The translations under genes were made by a program, and so were the position numbers. From JASHPR01 sp963739645 (GTDB lineage: Bacteria > Actinomycetota > Actinomycetes > Streptosporangiales > Streptosporangiaceae), in the NCBI GenBank assembly GCA_963739645.1, contig CAVUBM010000066.1:30375-94374 (forward strand): DNA of 64,000 nucleotides, read 5' to 3'. Each line of letters opens with the position of its first letter. Positions within the stretch are counted from its first letter, which is position 1. The notes beneath the pieces were generated by a model. It did no database searches and was not told where the DNA came from. It was given only the letters and a program-made list of their open reading frames with translations. Below are positions 8,729 through 17,944 of this stretch, in pieces.

Positions 8729-9289
8729 TCAGCGCTCCTCCCTTCCCTCCGGCACGGGCGTCCCGTCCGGTGATCGATCTGTGCCTGCATCGGCGTGGCC
8801 ATGCTCAGCTCCGGCGTCGGCGAGCCGTACACCGCACTCGGAGCACAGCCCCGGGCAGTCGTCGGCACACAGCGGCGCAAGCGGCAGCTCGAGCACCAGC
8901 GCGTCCCGCAGGGCCGGCTCGAGATCAAGCAGGTCCCCGTCCAGAAGGTACCCGTCCACGTCATCGCCGCTCGCGTCGTAGGCGAACAGCTCCGTGAACC
9001 GGACCTCCGTCGCAGAAGCGAACAACTCCAGACAGCGCGCGCACTCAGCGACCAGCGGTGCCCGCACGGTGGCGGTCACCAGCACGCCTTCGGCGACGCC
9101 CTCAAGCTGAACATCCAGCTCGAGCTCGGCCCCTTCTGGAACGTTAACCAGCTCGACACCAAGATTAGCCGGAGCCGGGGCCGTACGGGTCATGGACGCC
9201 GCGACGCCCGGGCCCAGGGTCCGGGTATCGAAAACGAGCGGCATGTGCAGGTTCAGCCGCTTGGAATTCCTGGGGTTCGCGTGTGGCAT
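8729..9289 (-). CDS. DUF177/YceD family protein
   Basis: 186 residues. YceD-family proteins are linked to large ribosomal subunit and 23S rRNA accumulation and nearly always precede rpmF. The N-terminus NLHMPLVFDTRTLGPG matches the actinobacterial form (R-x-P-L-V-F-D-T-R-x-L-G). The middle shows the AECARCLE cysteine pair, and the C-terminal part has CADDCPGLCSECG, a likely metal site. A Glu/Asp/His-rich tail ends the protein. I kept the upstream ATG at 9289 because the family normally has about 15 residues before the PLVFDTR motif; the internal ATG at 9244 lacks a ribosome site. Confidence 0.92.
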   Translation of the reverse strand: MPHANPRNSKRLNLHMPLVFDTRTLGPGVAASMTRTAPAPANLGVELVNVPEGAELELDVQLEGVAEGVLVTATVRAPLVAECARCLELFASATEVRFTELFAYDASGDDVDGYLLDGDLLDLEPALRDALVLELPLAPLCADDCPGLCSECGVRLADAGAEHGHADAGTDRSPDGTPVPEGREER

Positions 9290-9397
9290 GGCAGACAGAG
9301 ATGCTGACGGGGTATCGGGCGGTCAGCATACCTGGCTGCCTGCGAGAATCCCAACCCGGCCGGCTCCGGGGCCTGTCCCCCGGGCCAGCACAGCCGG

Positions 9398-9877
9398 TTA
9401 CGAATCAGCCAGGCGGCCGGTGAGCCGGCCCAGCACCGACTCCGGCACGAGGCTGGTGACATTGCCGCCGTACTTGGCGAAGTCCTTGACCAGGCTCGAG
9501 GAGAGGAACGCATAGAGCGGGTTGGTCGAGATGAACAGCGTCTCCACCCCGGCCTGGTTGTAATTCATCTGAGCCATCTGCAGCTCGTAATCGAAGTCGC
9601 TGACGGCCCGCAGGCCCTTCATGATCGCCGAGATGTCGTTCGCCTTGCAGAAGTCGACGATCAGGCCGTCGAACTTGGCCACCCGGACGTTGTCGATCCC
9701 CTTGGTGACCTCGCGCAGCATCTCCAGCCGTTCGTCCACGCTGAACAGGGGGGTCTTGTTCGGGTTGCGCAGCACGGCGACGACGACCTCGTCGTAGAGC
9801 CGCGCCGCACGGGTGACGATGTCGAGATGCCCGTTCGTGACCGGGTCGAACGATCCTGGGCAGACCACACGGCGCAC
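9398..9877 (-). CDS. coaD: phosphopantetheine adenylyltransferase
   Basis: 159 residues. CoaD adds AMP to 4'-phosphopantetheine, the penultimate step of CoA synthesis. The nucleotidyltransferase motifs are complete: CPGSFDPVTNGHLDIV with T/HxGH near the start, the Arg of KGLRAVSDFDYE in the middle, and the ISTNPLYAFLSSSLVKD segment (S-S-x-x-V-K). The start is GTG at 9877, six bases behind the rsmD stop codon; the ribosome site GGAG sits inside the end of rsmD. rsmD-coaD is a widely conserved pair. Confidence 0.97.
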   Translation of the reverse strand: MRRVVCPGSFDPVTNGHLDIVTRAARLYDEVVVAVLRNPNKTPLFSVDERLEMLREVTKGIDNVRVAKFDGLIVDFCKANDISAIMKGLRAVSDFDYELQMAQMNYNQAGVETLFISTNPLYAFLSSSLVKDFAKYGGNVTSLVPESVLGRLTGRLADS

Positions 9878-9883
9878 GCGGAC

Positions 9884-10486
9884 TCACTCTCCTGTCGATG
9901 ACGGTGCCGCAGGCCCGTCGCCTGCGGCGAGACCGTACCAGAGCGTGGCTTCACCGTAACCGCGGGACCGGTCAGGCAGATACCCGGCGGGCCAGGTGAG
10001 CGGGCCCGACCGGGTGGCGCGTTCCACCACGACCAGCGCGCCGGGCGCGAGCCAGCCGCGGTCGCGCAGCGCGGTGAGCACCCCCCGCACCTCATCAGCG
10101 GGCGTCGCGTAGGGCGGGTCGGCGAAGACCAGGTCCCGCGGCGGCGCGTCACCCGGGCCCCGGGCCAGCACCCGCTCGGCCCGGTCGGCGATCAGCCGCG
10201 CTCCTGGCAGCCGCACCGTCTCGATGTTGCCCCGGATCACGCGGGCGGCACGGGCGTCGGATTCGACGAGCAGCACGTCGGACGCACCCCGCGACAGCGC
10301 CTCCAGGCCCACCGCGCCCGAGCCCGCGTACAGGTCGAGGACCGTCGCCCCGTCCAGCGGCCCGCGGATGGCCAGCACGGTCGCGAACAGGCCCTCCCGC
10401 GCGCGGTCCGCGGTCGGGCGGGTGCCCCGGCCGGCGGGCACGGAGAGCCGCCGGCCTCCGGCGGCGCCCGCGACGATGCGCGTCAT
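9884..10486 (-). CDS. rsmD: 16S rRNA (guanine(966)-N2)-methyltransferase RsmD
   Basis: 200 residues. RsmD methylates G966 of 16S rRNA using S-adenosylmethionine. The N-terminus MTRIVAGAAGGRRLSVPAG and RPTADRAREGLF are diagnostic. The SAM motif is VLDLYAGSGAVGLEALSRGA, and the catalytic motif is DLVFADPPYA (N/DPPY type). The ATG lies 9 bases after the recG stop codon, and coaD follows after 6 bases, so rsmD and coaD are probably read with recG. Length is normal. Confidence 0.96.
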   Translation of the reverse strand: MTRIVAGAAGGRRLSVPAGRGTRPTADRAREGLFATVLAIRGPLDGATVLDLYAGSGAVGLEALSRGASDVLLVESDARAARVIRGNIETVRLPGARLIADRAERVLARGPGDAPPRDLVFADPPYATPADEVRGVLTALRDRGWLAPGALVVVERATRSGPLTWPAGYLPDRSRGYGEATLWYGLAAGDGPAAPSSTGE

Positions 10487-10495
10487 CGGCCCGGC

Positions 10496-12689
10496 TCAGG
10501 CCTTCTCAAGGAACTCCGCCCGCTCCTGGTCGAGCAGCACGCTGATCGCGGCGGCCAGCGCGGGCTGGCCGGCCAGGGCCGGATCGGCCGCGACGAGCTC
10601 GGTGGCGTCGTGCCGCGCCCGGCCGATCAGCTCCTCGTCGGCGAGCAGGGTCAGCAGCTTCAGGCTCGACCTGCGGCCCGCCTGGGCGGCGCCGAGCACG
10701 TCGCCCTCCCGCCGCTGCTCAAGATCGAGCCGGGACAGCCGGAACCCGTCCAGCGTGGCGGCCACCGCGTCCAGCCGCTGCCGCGACTTGCTGTCGGCCT
10801 CGGCCTCGGTCACCAGCAGGCACAGCCCCTCGTGACGGCCGCGGCCGACCCGGCCGCGCAGCTGGTGCAGCTGGGAGACGCCGAACCGGTCGGCATCCAT
10901 GATCACCATGGCGGTGGCGTTCGGCACATCCACGCCGACCTCGACCACGGTGGTGGTGACCAGCACGTCCACCGAGCCGTCCGCGAACGCGAGCATCACC
11001 CGGTCCTTCTCGTCGGACGGCAGCCTGCCGTGCAGGACCGCGAGCCGCAGCCCGGCCAGCGGGCCCTGCTCGAGCTCAGCCGCGAGGTCGAGCACGGAGA
11101 CGGGGGGCCGGGTGTTCTCGTCGTCCGGGTGGCCGTCGTCCTGGCCCGGGGCGCCGTCCGGGTCGCCGGTGTCCCCGCCGATCCGCGGGCACACCACATA
11201 GGACTGGCGGCCCTGGGCCGTCTCCTCGCGCAGCCGCTCCCAGACCCGCTCCAGGTAGTGCGGCTTCTCCGCCGCGGGCACCACGTGCGTGTCGATCGGC
11301 GATCGCCCGGCGGGCAGTTCGGTCAGCGTGGACATCTCCAGGTCGCCGAAGACCGTCATGGCCACCGTGCGCGGGATCGGCGTGGCGGTCATGACCAGCA
11401 CGTGCGGGCCGGCCCTCCCCCGCCTTCTCCCGCAGCGCGTCGCGCTGCTGGACCCCGAACCGGTGCTGCTCGTCGATCACCACCAGGCCGAGGTCGGCGA
11501 ACTGCACCTTCTCCTCGAGCAGCGCGTGGGTGCCGATCACGATCCCGGCCGTGCCCGACGCCGCCTCCAGCAGCGCGCGCCGGCGCGCCGCCGCGCCCAG
11601 GGACCCGGTCAGCAGCGCCACGCGGGTGGCATGCTCCGCGCCGCCGAGCTCCCCGGCCTGGGCCAGCGGGCCGAGCTGCCCGGTGATCGACCGGTAGTGC
11701 TGCTGCGCGAGGACCTCGGTCGGGGCGAGCAGCACCGCCTGCCCGCCGGCGTCCACGACCTGCAGCATGGCCCGCACGGCGATCACGGTCTTGCCGGAGC
11801 CGACCTCGCCCTGCAGCAGCCGGTGCATGGGATGGCCGAGGGCCAGCTCGTCGCCGATCTGGGTGCCGGCCAGGTCCTGGCCGACGGTCAGCTCGAACGG
11901 CAGCCGGGCGTCGTAGGCGTCGAGCAGCCCGCCGGGCACGCGCGGCCGCGGCGTCGCGGAGAACGCCACGGCGGCGATCCGCCGCTGCGCGAGCACCGCC
12001 TGCAGCAGGAACGCCTCGTCCCACTTCAGCCGGGCCGTGGCGCGCTCCTTGTCGCCCCAGTCGATCGGCCGGTGGATGCCGCGCAGCGCGTCGGCCAGGC
12101 CGCACAGGCCGTGGGCTTCCCTGATCGGGCGCGGCATCGGGTCCTCGACGTCAAGGACGTCAAGGACGACCCGGACCGAGTCGGCGATCTGCCAGGAGGT
12201 GATCTCCTTGGCCGCCGGGTACACGGAGATGATCTGCGCGGCGTACTCGGCGGCCCGGTGGGCGCCGTCACCCTCGCCGAGCAGCTCATAGTCGGGGTGG
12301 GCGAGCTGGCGCTTGCCGCGGAACGAGGAGACCTGGCCGGAGAACAGGCCGTGCAGGCCGGGGGCGAGCTCCCGCTGACGCCAGTCCTGCCGCCCGCGGG
12401 AGAAGAAGGTGAGGACCAGCAGCCCGTGCCCGTCGGTCACGGTCGCCTCGAAGATCGATCCCCTGCGGTTGCGCATCGGGCGGCTCGTCACCTTGGCGAT
12501 CTCGGCCTGGACGGTCACGTACTCGCCGTCGTGCAGCGAGGCCAGGTCGGTCAGCTCGCCCCTGGTCTCATACCGGCGCGGGTAGTGCCGCAGCAGGTCG
12601 CCCACGGTCCGCAGCTCCAGCGCGCTGTCCAGCCGCTTGGCCGCCTTGTCGCCGATCACCAGGCGGAGCGGGTCTTCCAGGGTCGCCAC
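10496..12689 (-). pseudogene. recG: recG, ATP-dependent DNA helicase, interrupted by one frameshift
   Basis: RecG remodels stalled replication forks. The first part, from the probable GTG at 12689, reads VATLEDPLRLVIGDKAAKRL, the wedge/OB domain, Walker A LLQGEVGSGKTV, TEVLAQQHY, and motif II DEQHRFG. The frame is lost at the C5 run at 11417-11421 (G5 on the coding strand). The second frame continues directly with HVLVMTATPIPRTVAMT, VVEVGVDVPNA and QLRGRVGRG. Removing one G restores a normal protein of about 730 residues (KAGRAGPHVLVM). Every helicase motif is intact on both sides, so a sequencing indel in the homopolymer is more likely than a real inactivation. Confidence 0.88.
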
Positions 12690-12862
12690 AAACCGCAGAC
12701 TAGATCCTGAGCCGGATATCCGCGCGCCACGGCTCGCGCTGACGTGGACTCGCCTGGCCGTCCGGTTAGCGCGAGCAGCCCGTGATCGGATATCCTTCAG
12801 CGACTGTCCGGATGTCACCGCCGGGCATGACCATGCTGACTATCACCCAAATGGAGCGTCCC

Positions 12863-13048
12863 GTGGCTTCCGTCTGCGACGTCTGCGGCAAGCGGCCGGG
12901 CTTCGGCAACAACGTCTCGTACTCGCACCGCCGCACCCCCCGCCGCTGGAACCCGAACATCCAGCGTGTGCGCGCGCAGGTGAACGGGTCGCCCAAGCGC
13001 CTGAACGTGTGCACCTCGTGCATCAAGGCGGGCAAGGTCACCCGCTAG
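12863..13048 (+). CDS. rpmB: 50S ribosomal protein L28 (zinc-binding form)
   Basis: 61 residues starting (GTG)ASVCDVCGKRPGFGNNVS and containing SHRRTPRRWNPNIQ, the standard L28 core. The pairs CDVC near the start and CTSC near the end make a C+ zinc form. The GTG at 12863 is preceded by GGAG 6 bases upstream, which rules out the longer upstream frame. It diverges from recG; in many actinobacteria a DAK-domain gene sits between these two, and it is absent here. Its stop codon overlaps that of the leftward neighbour. Confidence 0.97.
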   Translation: MASVCDVCGKRPGFGNNVSYSHRRTPRRWNPNIQRVRAQVNGSPKRLNVCTSCIKAGKVTR

Positions 13049-13845
13049 CCGCTGAAGTGGCAGCTGATCCCGTCCAGCGTGCAGCTGGACGGGATTTGCG
13101 GTTTGCCGGTCGCGATGACCACCATCTGGTCGGGATCCGGCGGGCCGGACTGCGCCGGAGTCCCGGGCTCCCCCGGGTCGCTGCCTGCCGATGACCGGTC
13201 CCCGCGAGGCGCAGGCCTGATCGCCGTACCGCCGGCGCCGTCGCGGGATGGGAGCCACCGAGCGCCCATGACGCGCCTGACGTGCGCGGCCGGGAAGGCG
13301 AACTGCAGGCTCCAGCCGGTCTTCCCGCCCCCGCGCATGGTGATGACCGCGGTGAACCACCCCCTGTGCCGCACTATCCGGTAGCCGAGCTCAGCGCTCA
13401 TCTCGGTCACGCCGGGCGGTGCGGGGGCCGAGCCGGCTCCCTTCGCGTCGGCGTCCGGTGCCTTGATCGCCACGCCCGGCGTCGCGGTCGCCTCCTGAGG
13501 TGGCTGGGCCCGCCGCTCGCCGGTGCAGCTATGCGTCACGCACAGCCCGCCGGGCCCGGTCGGGCCGTAGGTGAGCGCGGTCGGCGTGTTCACGGCCAGG
13601 GCCGCGGCGATGACGATGCCCGCGCCCGCCGCGAACCACGGGGTCACCAGCAGCGAGCGCGCCAGGCGGAACCGGGAGCGCAGCGCGGGCGACAGCGTGA
13701 CCCGCCTGGCCGCCGCCCAGGCGGCCGCCGGTCCCCAGCCAGACCGCCGAGCACGGGATACGCCGCCGGGAACGCTGCGCGGGGAACCGCTCTCCCGGCG
13801 CAGCGCCCGGTGCCTGGGCGCGCGCTCTTTGCGATGTCTTGGCAT
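13045..13845 (-). CDS. membrane-anchored protein with a CBM2-like C-terminal domain
   Basis: About 266 residues from the Met at 13845 (an upstream Met adds 15). The basic N-terminal 75 residues are probably cytoplasmic. One membrane helix follows (SLLVTPWFAAGAGIVIAAAL), then a Pro/Ala linker, then an extracytoplasmic domain: GYRIVRHRGWFTAVITM, GWSLQFAFPAAHVRRV, ARWLPS. The order W-F-x-A-x-I-T, G-W-x-L-x-F-x-F-P, and a following W resembles carbohydrate-binding module family 2. Two Cys near the end (SSCTLDGISCHF) could form a disulfide. No catalytic domain is visible. The function is unknown; cell-surface glycan binding is inference. The stop codons of this gene and rpmB overlap tail to tail. 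Confidence 0.6.
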   Translation of the reverse strand: MPRHRKERAPRHRALRRESGSPRSVPGGVSRARRSGWGPAAAWAAARRVTLSPALRSRFRLARSLLVTPWFAAGAGIVIAAALAVNTPTALTYGPTGPGGLCVTHSCTGERRAQPPQEATATPGVAIKAPDADAKGAGSAPAPPGVTEMSAELGYRIVRHRGWFTAVITMRGGGKTGWSLQFAFPAAHVRRVMGARWLPSRDGAGGTAIRPAPRGDRSSAGSDPGEPGTPAQSGPPDPDQMVVIATGKPQIPSSCTLDGISCHFSG

Positions 13846-13930
13846 CAGTGGGGTTAAAGCAAACAAGGGTGCCGGCTGCTGAGACAACAATGTATTCCGT
13901 TGCCGCGTGTCGCGATGGCAGTCTGGTGAT

Positions 13931-14947
13931 TCAGAAGTGCTTCCATCCGCCCGGGCCGCCGGCGGGCCCGGAGTCCACCGTGACCCCGGGTCCCCGCGTG
14001 ACCGTGCCGATCACCGACCAGCGGGGCGGCAGGGCCGTCGCGGCCGGGAAGGTCGCGGCCAGCACATGGTCCTCGCCGCCGGTCAGCATCCAGCGCCGCC
14101 CGTCCGCGCCGAGGGTCTCGGCCGCGGCCTGCAGGTCCTCGTCGCCCGGCAGCGTGGCGGTGTCGATGTCGATACCGGCGCCGCTGGCGGCGGCCACATG
14201 CCCGAGATCGGCGATCAGCCCGTCGCTGATGTCGATCATCGAGGTCGCGCCGAGTACGGCCGCTTCGGGTCCGGCGTCATACGGGGGCTGCGGCCGCCGG
14301 TGGCTGTCCAGCAGCCCGGAGAACGGGCGGGACTGGCCGGCCAGACCCGCCTCGAGCAGGGCCAGCCCGGCCGCCGAGCGGCCCAGCCGGCCGGCGATGG
14401 CCAGCTGGTCACCGGCCCGTGCCCCGCTCCTGGTCACGGGCTCGCGGCCGGCCAGGTCACCCAGCGCCGTGATCCCGAGAACGACCGAGTCGGCGCTGCT
14501 GACGTCGCCGCCCGCCACCGCGGCCCCGGCCCGCGCGCACTCCGCGGCCAGGCCGCGGACGAGATCCTCCGCCCACGCCACGGCGAGGTCACCGGGCGCG
14601 GCGAAGCCCACCAGCAGGGCGGTGGGCGAGGCGCCCATGGCCGCGATGTCGGCGAGGTTCTGGGCCGCGGCCTTGACCCCGATGTCGAAGGCGCTGGACC
14701 AGTCGCGACGGAAATGCCGCCCCTCCACGAGCAGGTCCGTGCTCGCGACCACCCGCCGGTCCGGCGCGCGGATCACCGCGGCGTCGTCCCCGGGGCCGAT
14801 CACCTGGGCGCAGCCGGCCGGCAGCAGGGCCTGGATCGCGGCGATGAGCCCGAACTCACCTAGCTCAGCGACGGTGATGGAGAGCCTCCCGCCAAAACTT
14901 GATCCCGCGGACCGCCACAACCGGCCGAAGCTGGGCTGTCCGGGCAC
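13931..14947 (-). CDS. thiL: thiamine-monophosphate kinase
   Basis: 338 residues in the longest frame. ThiL phosphorylates thiamine phosphate to thiamine diphosphate. Diagnostic segments are VAELGEFGLIAAI, IGPGDDAAVI (metal-binding Asp pair), STDLLVEGRHF, AAQNLADIAAMGA, AGGDVSSADS and IDISDGLIADLGH. The family usually starts a few residues before VAELGEFG, so the first 20 residues here may be untranslated; the only start codons available are ATG 14947 and a TTG nine codons later, and a GGGAGG lies downstream of both. It diverges from the Lrp-type gene. In actinobacteria thiL commonly follows rpmB and recG as here. Confidence 0.94.
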   Translation of the reverse strand: MPGQPSFGRLWRSAGSSFGGRLSITVAELGEFGLIAAIQALLPAGCAQVIGPGDDAAVIRAPDRRVVASTDLLVEGRHFRRDWSSAFDIGVKAAAQNLADIAAMGASPTALLVGFAAPGDLAVAWAEDLVRGLAAECARAGAAVAGGDVSSADSVVLGITALGDLAGREPVTRSGARAGDQLAIAGRLGRSAAGLALLEAGLAGQSRPFSGLLDSHRRPQPPYDAGPEAAVLGATSMIDISDGLIADLGHVAAASGAGIDIDTATLPGDEDLQAAAETLGADGRRWMLTGGEDHVLAATFPAATALPPRWSVIGTVTRGPGVTVDSGPAGGPGGWKHF

Positions 14948-15015
14948 AATCCTCAGGCCAGCGGCCGGGTACCTACGGTAGCGTGGCTAGCTCACCGGGC
15001 GCCTGGGAGGACCGC

Positions 15016-15249
15016 ATGGTTCAGGCTTACATCCTCGTCCAGACTGAGGTCGGCAAGGCCGCCGACGTGGCCCTGCAGATCGGGCAGATCACTGGCGTAA
15101 CCCAGGCTGACGACGTCACAGGTCCCTACGACGTGATCGTCCGGGCCGAGGCCGACAACGTCGACGATCTGGGCAAGCTCGTCGTGGCCCAGATCCAGGG
15201 AGTCGCCGGCATCACGAGGACGCTGACCTGCCCGATCGTGCACATATAG
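15016..15249 (+). CDS. Lrp/AsnC-type ligand-binding domain protein
   Basis: 77 residues consisting only of the RAM (ligand-binding) domain of Lrp/AsnC regulators; there is no helix-turn-helix. The text VQAYILVQTEVGKAADVA opens the first strand and helix, and GPYDVIVRAEADNVDDLG is the standard GxYD core. Such stand-alone domains may bind amino acids or partner with full-length Lrp proteins. The ATG at 15016 has a GGGAGG ribosome site 5 bases upstream. This small gene is regularly found next to thiL in actinobacteria. Confidence 0.92.
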   Translation: MVQAYILVQTEVGKAADVALQIGQITGVTQADDVTGPYDVIVRAEADNVDDLGKLVVAQIQGVAGITRTLTCPIVHI

Positions 15250-15311
15250 CCGACCGCCGATATAGCGGGCCGCCGATGCAGCAGGCCTAGCGGGGACACC
15301 CCGCCGAGGGC

Positions 15312-15953
15312 CTACGCGAGTCGGCCCGCTGCGGCGGCCGTGCGCGGGCCCAGCCCGATCCGGGCCGCGTCCCGCAGGTCATCGACGGTGTCCACGTCGC
15401 GGCGCAGCCCGTCCAGCCCGGGCAGGGTCAGCTCCGCCGCGCCTCCGGACAGGTGGGCCGCGCGCGACCCCGGCCCGAACCTCGGGCGGAACGCGGCGTC
15501 AGGCCCGGCCGTGTACAGCGTGGTCCCGGTGCCCGCGGCGTCGGCCACGAAGGCCTCGGGCACCCCGGCCGCGACCGCGAGCGCCCGGCCGAGCTCGGCG
15601 GGCCCGAGCGCGGGCAGGTCCGCGGCCAGCCCGCCCCGCCCCCGGCCCGGCCAGCGCTCATCCGCCTGCGCGGCACCGAACGCCAGCGCCGGGTTGAGCC
15701 CGTCGCCCGGCAGGTCGGGCACCACCACGGCCCCCAGCCCGGACAGGTCGGCCGCCGCGGCGGCGTCGTCGGTCACCACGATCACCGTGTCCACGACGGG
15801 GCAGGCCACCGTGGCCGCGACCGTGTCCGCGGCCATGGCCAGGGCGAGCTCGGCCCGGCGCGGCCCGGCCAGTCCGGTAAGCCGGGACTTCGCCAGGGCA
15901 AGTACCTTGACGGGGATCACCAGCGACCAGCGGAGCGAGGTATCGGGCGGCAT
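15312..15953 (-). CDS. cofC: 2-phospho-L-lactate guanylyltransferase (F420 biosynthesis)
   Basis: 213 residues from the Met at 15953. CofC/FbiD activates phospholactate or phosphoenolpyruvate with GTP on the route to coenzyme F420. The N-terminus WSLVIPVKVLALAKSRL carries the K-x-x-x-x-x-K-S-R-L nucleotide loop. Later come VIVVTDD, DGLNPALAFG (G-x-N-x-A), the Asp-centred GLAADLPAL and GTTLYTA. A Met ten residues further upstream is possible but gives a non-family start. The presence of cofC indicates F420-dependent enzymes. It is divergent from plsC. Confidence 0.93.
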   Translation of the reverse strand: MPPDTSLRWSLVIPVKVLALAKSRLTGLAGPRRAELALAMAADTVAATVACPVVDTVIVVTDDAAAAADLSGLGAVVVPDLPGDGLNPALAFGAAQADERWPGRGRGGLAADLPALGPAELGRALAVAAGVPEAFVADAAGTGTTLYTAGPDAAFRPRFGPGSRAAHLSGGAAELTLPGLDGLRRDVDTVDDLRDAARIGLGPRTAAAAGRLA

Positions 15954-16004
15954 GCATCTGATCCTGCCTCGACACGGTGTCACGCGAACGGGGAGACTGT
16001 CGGA

Positions 16005-16877
16005 ATGACCAGCAGTACGGGCGATACGGGCCGGAAAAGCGGGGGAAGCCCAGTGCAGGGGGATGGGGAGCGCGCGGACGGCAGCTACTCACGCGGCTGG
16101 CGGCGAATGACCGAGATCGTCCTGCCCCCGCTGCTCTACACCCTGATGAAGCACGACTGGCATGGCCAGGAGAACATCAGGAACGTCCCGGCCGACAGCG
16201 GCCTGATCCTGGCCATCAACCACCTGTCGTACGCGGACGTGCTGGCCATCTGCCTGTTCACCTACAAGTCGGGCCGCTACCCGGTGTTCCTGGCCAAGTC
16301 GTCGCTGTTCGAGGCGAAGGGGCTCGGCACGGTCATGCGCGGCACCGGGCAGCTGCCGGTCTACCGCGGCCAGGCCGACGCGGCCCTGGTGCTCAGGGAC
16401 GCGGAGAAGGGGCTGAAGAACGGGGCCTGCGTGATCTTCTATCCGGAGGCGACCGCGACCCGCGACCCGAACCTCTGGCCGATGGTGGCCAAGACCGGCG
16501 TGGCCAGGCTCGCCCTGGCCACGGGCGTGCCGGTGATCCCGGTCGCGCAGTGGGGGGCGCAGCGGATCCTCCCCTACGGCAGCGTCCGCCCGCACCTGTT
16601 CCCGCGCACCACCGTGCAGATCGCCGCCGGCCCGCCGGTCGACCTGTCTGAGTTCGAGGGCAAGCCGCTGGCCTCGCCGGTGCTCCGCGAGGCCACTGAC
16701 AAGATCATGAAGGACATCACCGGGCTGCTGGCCGGCCTCCGCGGCGAGACCCCGCCCGCCACGCCGTACCACCCGGCGGTCGAGCGCCGGAAGGCCAGGC
16801 AGGCGGCCAGGGAAATGCAAAACGGTGCCGTTACGCAAGTTCGCCCCGACTCTGACACCGAGGCCACGTCAACGTGA
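16005..16877 (+). CDS. 1-acyl-sn-glycerol-3-phosphate acyltransferase (PlsC-like)
   Basis: 290 residues. The enzyme acylates lysophosphatidate in phospholipid synthesis. The HxxxxD box is NHLSYAD; motif II is GTGQLPVYRG; motif III is FYPEATATRD, where many enzymes have FPEGT; motif IV is GVPVIPVAQWGA. The ATG at 16005 is preceded by GGGAG 10 bases upstream and leaves a polar N-terminal leader of about 34 residues. An internal Met at the motif MTEIVLPPLLY is the alternative start. Its last codon overlaps the GTG of gpsA (GTGA), so the two phospholipid genes form an operon. Confidence 0.92.
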   Translation: MTSSTGDTGRKSGGSPVQGDGERADGSYSRGWRRMTEIVLPPLLYTLMKHDWHGQENIRNVPADSGLILAINHLSYADVLAICLFTYKSGRYPVFLAKSSLFEAKGLGTVMRGTGQLPVYRGQADAALVLRDAEKGLKNGACVIFYPEATATRDPNLWPMVAKTGVARLALATGVPVIPVAQWGAQRILPYGSVRPHLFPRTTVQIAAGPPVDLSEFEGKPLASPVLREATDKIMKDITGLLAGLRGETPPATPYHPAVERRKARQAAREMQNGAVTQVRPDSDTEATST

Positions 16878-17882
16878 GAGCCGCTGTCATGGGCGCCGGC
16901 TCGTGGGGCACCACCTTCGCCCAGGTGCTCTGCGACGCCGGACACGCCCGCGGTGCTCTGGGCCCGCAGGGACGAGCTGGCCAAGGCGATCAACGAGACC
17001 CACGAGAACCCCGACTACCTGCCGGGCATCACGCTCACCGACGCGCTGCGCGCGACCTCGGACCCGGCCGAGGCGCTCGACGGCGCCGACCTGGTGGTGC
17101 TGGCCGTGCCCGCGCAGACGCTGCGCGGCCGAACCTCACCTCCTGGGCTCCGCTGCTACCGCCCCGCGCGCTGCTGGCCAGCCTCATGAAGGGGGTCGAG
17201 CTGGGCAGCTGCGACCGGATGAGCGAGGTGATCGGCCAGGTCGCCGGCGCGCCAGCGGAGCGGATCGCGGTGATTTCCGGCCCGAACCTGGCCCGGGAGA
17301 TCGCCCAGCGCCAGTTCGCGGCGACGGTGGTGGCGTGCGTCGACACCGAAAACGCGGAGCGGCTGCAGAAGGCCTGCCACGCTGGGTACTTCCGCCCGTA
17401 CACCAACCCGGACGTGATCGGCTGCGAGCTGGGCGGCGCGGTGAAGAACGTGATCGCGATCGCGGTCGGGATGGCGGTGGGCATGGGGCTCGGCGACAAC
17501 ACGCGGGCCATGCTGATCACCCGCGGCCTGGCCGAGACCGCCCGTCTCGGCGCCACGCTCGGAGCCGACCAGCACACGTTCGCGGGGCTGGCCGGCATGG
17601 GCGACCTGGTCGCGACGTGCAGCTCGCCGCTGTCCCGCAACCGCACGTTCGGGGAGAACCTGGGGCGCGGCGTCGGCGCTCGACGAGGTGATCGCGGGCA
17701 CCCGGCAGACCGCCGAGGGCGTGAAGTCGTCGCAGTCAGTGCTTGAACTGGCCCGGCGCCATGGCGTAGAGATGCCGATCACCGAGGTCATGGTGGCGGT
17801 GATGCACGACGGCCTGGAGGTCGGCAAGGCGGCGCTCCTGCTCGCCAGCCGTTCCGCCAAGCCGGAACGATACGGGGTCTGA
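16874..17882 (+). pseudogene. gpsA: gpsA, glycerol-3-phosphate dehydrogenase [NAD(P)+], three frameshifts
   Basis: GpsA makes glycerol-3-phosphate from dihydroxyacetone phosphate for phospholipids. The reading starts at GTG 16874 with RAAVMGAGSWGTTFAQVL (Rossmann GxGxWGT). It shifts near 16944-16953 to continue VLWARRDELAKAIN, shifts again near 17127-17132 to NLTSWAPLLPP, and shifts a third time near 17665-17680 to ALDEVIAGTRQTAEGV. The middle holds the conserved ELGGAVKNVIAIA with the catalytic Lys. Put together, the protein is complete. Because the gene is usually essential and each fragment is well conserved, the breaks are probably single-base sequence errors; real decay would need a second copy elsewhere. 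Confidence 0.88.
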
Positions 17883-17944
17883 ACGCTACCTCCCGGGCAA
17901 CGGCGGCGGCATGCGCCCGGAGCCGGGGGAAGGGAACGAGCATC

